Assembly (NCBI GenBank): GCA_022828225.1
Contig: JAJEJG010000005.1
Coordinates: forward strand, 124,001-188,000
Direction of reading: 5' to 3'
Source of the DNA: Nitrospirales bacterium
Lineage (GTDB): Bacteria > Nitrospirota > Nitrospiria > Nitrospirales > UBA8639
DNA length: 64,000 bases
Position 1 is the first letter of the stretch; the number at the start of each line of letters is the position of its first letter. Shown here in pieces: positions 62,086-64,000 of this stretch. The notes beneath the pieces were generated by a model that had not been told where the DNA came from, did not search any database, and saw nothing but the letters and a program-made list of their open reading frames with translations. Both the position numbers and the translations under genes were made by a program.

Positions 62086-63009
62086 CTATAGAGCAGGCTC
62101 TAACCGACCTTCTTCCTCATGGAGACAAATGTCATGGGTGATATGCTCTATTCCAGCCATCAGATCACTATAGCCTTTAACCTTCGGCCCTTTGGTCTTT
62201 GTTAGCGCTGGCTTTGCAAAAATCAACACATACTCGTGAACATTTTTAAACAGGAAATTTGGTGGATAAGGATAACTTCCAAATATCGGGCGCTGTGCGC
62301 CATACGAACCCCACTTACCTCCAGACCTATCCTTCGACCAGATGATCTCGTTGACCATCACAAACCCAATGTCGCGCAACAGAACTGCAAAATCAGTTAC
62401 CAAAGGGAACGTCAAAAGGCCGTGATCCGTGTGCTGATTAACATTCGCCGTAACAACACAAATCTTTCGGCCAGGCATCAAAACCCGGAAACATTCTTGG
62501 AAAACGGGGCGTATGTTTTTGAGAAAAGACACGTAACTTTCGATCTTTCCAAGATTGCTGCTTGATCTGCCATAGTTTGCCTTATTCCAATATGGTGGGC
62601 TCGTAACGATAAGGCCGATGCTGTCATTCTTTATGAAGCTTAAATCCCGACTGTCTCCGTGAACTGCTTCAAGTGCCTGAAATGCGTCGTCATGCCCGTT
62701 ATGCAATTTATGACACTCTTTTTTTATCGTGTTTACGTAAGTTGCCTTCTGATCCACACAGACAGCACGCCGACCAATTGGGATGACTGCCCGTGCAGTC
62801 GTTCCTGTACCAGCAAACGGATCAAGAACCGTCTCACTATAAAAGCTGAACATCTTTGCCAGTCGGCGAGGAATTTCCTCAGGAAAAACCGCCGGGTGAT
62901 CATCCCTGCCCGTATTCGCAATCGTCCATACCGTTTTTGTGTATTCTCTCCATTCGTCCTTGGTTAACTTACTTCTCTCTTTGACCTCTTGACTGATACG
63001 TTTCGTCAT
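62086..63009 (-). CDS. DNA methyltransferase (probable N4-cytosine), R-M partner
   Basis: This 307-aa methyltransferase has SAM motif DPFAGTGTT near residues 63-71 and catalytic motif TSPPYWN near 135-141. S-P-P-Y is typical of N4-cytosine enzymes, with adenine enzymes usually D/N-P-P-Y. Motif I precedes motif IV, with the target-recognition part (IIWSKDRSGGKWGSYGAQRP) after. Start ATG 63009 overlaps the upstream stop (ATGA). The nuclease gene follows after 27 bases. Confidence 0.87.
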   Translation of the reverse strand: MTKRISQEVKERSKLTKDEWREYTKTVWTIANTGRDDHPAVFPEEIPRRLAKMFSFYSETVLDPFAGTGTTARAVIPIGRRAVCVDQKATYVNTIKKECHKLHNGHDDAFQALEAVHGDSRDLSFIKNDSIGLIVTSPPYWNKANYGRSSSNLGKIESYVSFLKNIRPVFQECFRVLMPGRKICVVTANVNQHTDHGLLTFPLVTDFAVLLRDIGFVMVNEIIWSKDRSGGKWGSYGAQRPIFGSYPYPPNFLFKNVHEYVLIFAKPALTKTKGPKVKGYSDLMAGIEHITHDICLHEEEGRLEPAL

Positions 63010-64000
63010 TGACATTCACCTCTCTCTTCGGTGTTTATGCAATCGCCACCATAATCTCGAAGCCTAGCCGTTACTGTGTGCACAGTAAAATGCTGAAGTT
63101 CATCAACAAAATCACGCTTAATGCTGGCTACATCAACCAATACTTCATCCGCACATCGTCGCACATCGTCATGACCATTCGGCGGGTAAGCAAGGGAAGT
63201 CCGTCCTTTATTAAGACTTACAATCGGATTCCACCTTATGGCAGACCAAAGAGCCGCTCCGCTCTCATGCAGTCTGTCAGCCTCTCTAGTCTCAAAAACT
63301 TCCAGACCGAATGGAAACTTCGAGAGGAACCGCCTTGATACATGAAAACCGTCACCGTGAACGTGCCACCACCAATAGGCCAAATGACTTGTCAAAATGC
63401 TGAACACTATCAGTGCATCCTTTGACGACGCACACCTGATTACATGTAGCGGATGTTCAGAGAGTTTCGATCGCTCTTTCAACAGAATAGCGGGCGGCTG
63501 TAAAAATACGTTAAGGAAATTGTATGCTGTTGGCCCAACGAACACCATTCGATCACCAGCATTCAGCGCTTCACACAAATTAAGCCGTTCAACGCCCTGC
63601 ACCGCCTGTTCAAGGCAGCCCCATCTGACACTAAGCATTTGGAAGGCGGCTGCCTGACAGGCACCATCAATCTTCGGGATGCTTGCACATATATCTCCCT
63701 TAAACTCTGTGTGGCGGATATTGCTAAGCATCGCTGCACGACTATCACCCCGCCATTTCATCAAGGGACCGCTCGCGAGCACAGCTTCTGTGTTCGACCG
63801 ATCCCTCGACCAAGAAAGAATCGCATTCCTTGTTTTTACGTCTTCACCAAACAATGCATGTGGCTCTCTGTCAAAAAATGTAAATCGCCAATGGCCCGGC
63901 GTATCTTGAATAAGCTTCCGCGTGATCATAAACTGCGATCCGATGTTACACGCTAGGGAGATCGGCAATACGAGCGCTCCCGCACATTTTTCTCTATTGG
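63006..64000 (-). CDS. DNA methyltransferase C-terminal part (probable N6-adenine), cut by window edge
   Basis: The frame stays open to base 64000, so the N-terminal part with SAM and catalytic motifs lies outside. Visible are SQFMITRKLIQDTPGHWRFT, then HALFGEDVKTRNAILSWSRD, which resemble the region after the catalytic domain of Eco57I/N-6 methylase-type proteins, and a target-recognition-like part (AYWWWHVHGDGFHVSRRFL). It overlaps the next methyltransferase gene by four bases. Two methyltransferases in one system suggest an asymmetric recognition site. Confidence 0.65.
   Translation of the reverse strand, partial: NREKCAGALVLPISLACNIGSQFMITRKLIQDTPGHWRFTFFDREPHALFGEDVKTRNAILSWSRDRSNTEAVLASGPLMKWRGDSRAAMLSNIRHTEFKGDICASIPKIDGACQAAAFQMLSVRWGCLEQAVQGVERLNLCEALNAGDRMVFVGPTAYNFLNVFLQPPAILLKERSKLSEHPLHVIRCASSKDALIVFSILTSHLAYWWWHVHGDGFHVSRRFLSKFPFGLEVFETREADRLHESGAALWSAIRWNPIVSLNKGRTSLAYPPNGHDDVRRCADEVLVDVASIKRDFVDELQHFTVHTVTARLRDYGGDCINTEERGECQ

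Overview
The window reads as a chromosomal segment of a GC-rich Gram-negative bacterium. My best guess is a member of the Nitrospirota close to Nitrospira. That is an inference from gene content, not a database result: a five-subunit 2-oxoacid:ferredoxin oxidoreductase of the Hydrogenobacter/Nitrospira/Leptospirillum type, a complete isc operon, a predicted outer-membrane barrel protein, a rubrerythrin/GlpC-like/DUF3501 cluster, and many dispersed palindromic repeats. No CRISPR array and no rRNA were seen. One tRNA (Asn, GTT) is present.

Layout. 1-4.1 kb: a type III restriction-modification pair (Mod cut by the window edge, Res complete). 4.3-6.2 kb: a type IIA topoisomerase B subunit without an adjacent A subunit. 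6.7-21.3 kb: a secondary-metabolism-like region. It has a 3224-aa type I polyketide synthase (KS-AT-DH-cMT-ER-KR-ACP, then a second KS whose AT has been deleted in frame), an NCS2-like permease with an odd cytosolic tail, a divergent alpha/beta hydrolase plus stand-alone acyl carrier protein, and a SagB/ThcOx-type flavin oxidoreductase. 21.8-27.2 kb: a 29-aa membrane peptide, a PuuD-like membrane protein, an outer-membrane barrel, rubrerythrin, a GlpC-like Fe-S protein, DUF3501, an A-type Fe-S carrier and a double-domain PTPS/QueD protein. 27.3-34.2 kb: a Fic protein behind three phased operator-like repeats, a thioredoxin-like protein, a peroxiredoxin, PBP1A, and an AAA/DUF4143 ATPase. 34.3-40.3 kb: iscR-iscS-iscU-iscA-hscB-hscA-iscX read leftward, with a divergent 2Fe-2S ferredoxin. 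40.5-46.1 kb: an orphan YgiT-like antitoxin, hicAB, a VOC protein, BipA/TypA, a DEAD-box helicase, a strongly structured intergenic region and tRNA-Asn. 46.3-53.9 kb, leftward: metK, ahcY and the 2-oxoacid oxidoreductase genes (E, A, B, G, D), separated by three copies of a 142-148-bp MITE-like element. 54.8-58.8 kb: an operon of a USP/PCP_red/zinc-ribbon fusion, a radical SAM/SPASM-PCP_red protein and a CopD/HemJ-like membrane protein. 59-60.5 kb: BrnT-like/antitoxin and vapBC modules. 60.9-64 kb: a second restriction-modification locus with a PLD-family nuclease and two methyltransferases, the outer one cut by the window edge.

How it fits together. The isc operon, ferredoxin, A-type carriers and the multi-cluster oxidoreductase form a coherent Fe-S and low-potential electron economy. 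Rubrerythrin, peroxiredoxin, the thioredoxin-like protein and the GlpC-like protein suggest oxidative-stress handling. metK and ahcY supply and recycle SAM for the several methyltransferases and radical SAM enzymes. Defence and toxin-antitoxin loci lie at both ends. At least four families of short dispersed repeats occupy nearly every larger intergenic gap, and one copy sits in frame inside the SagB-like gene.

The strongest candidates for something undescribed are: the PCP_red-linked operon at 54.8-58.8 kb; the PKS with an AT-less second module and altered KS active-site context; the permease with a GHKL-like tail; and the 40-bp phased operators in front of fic.
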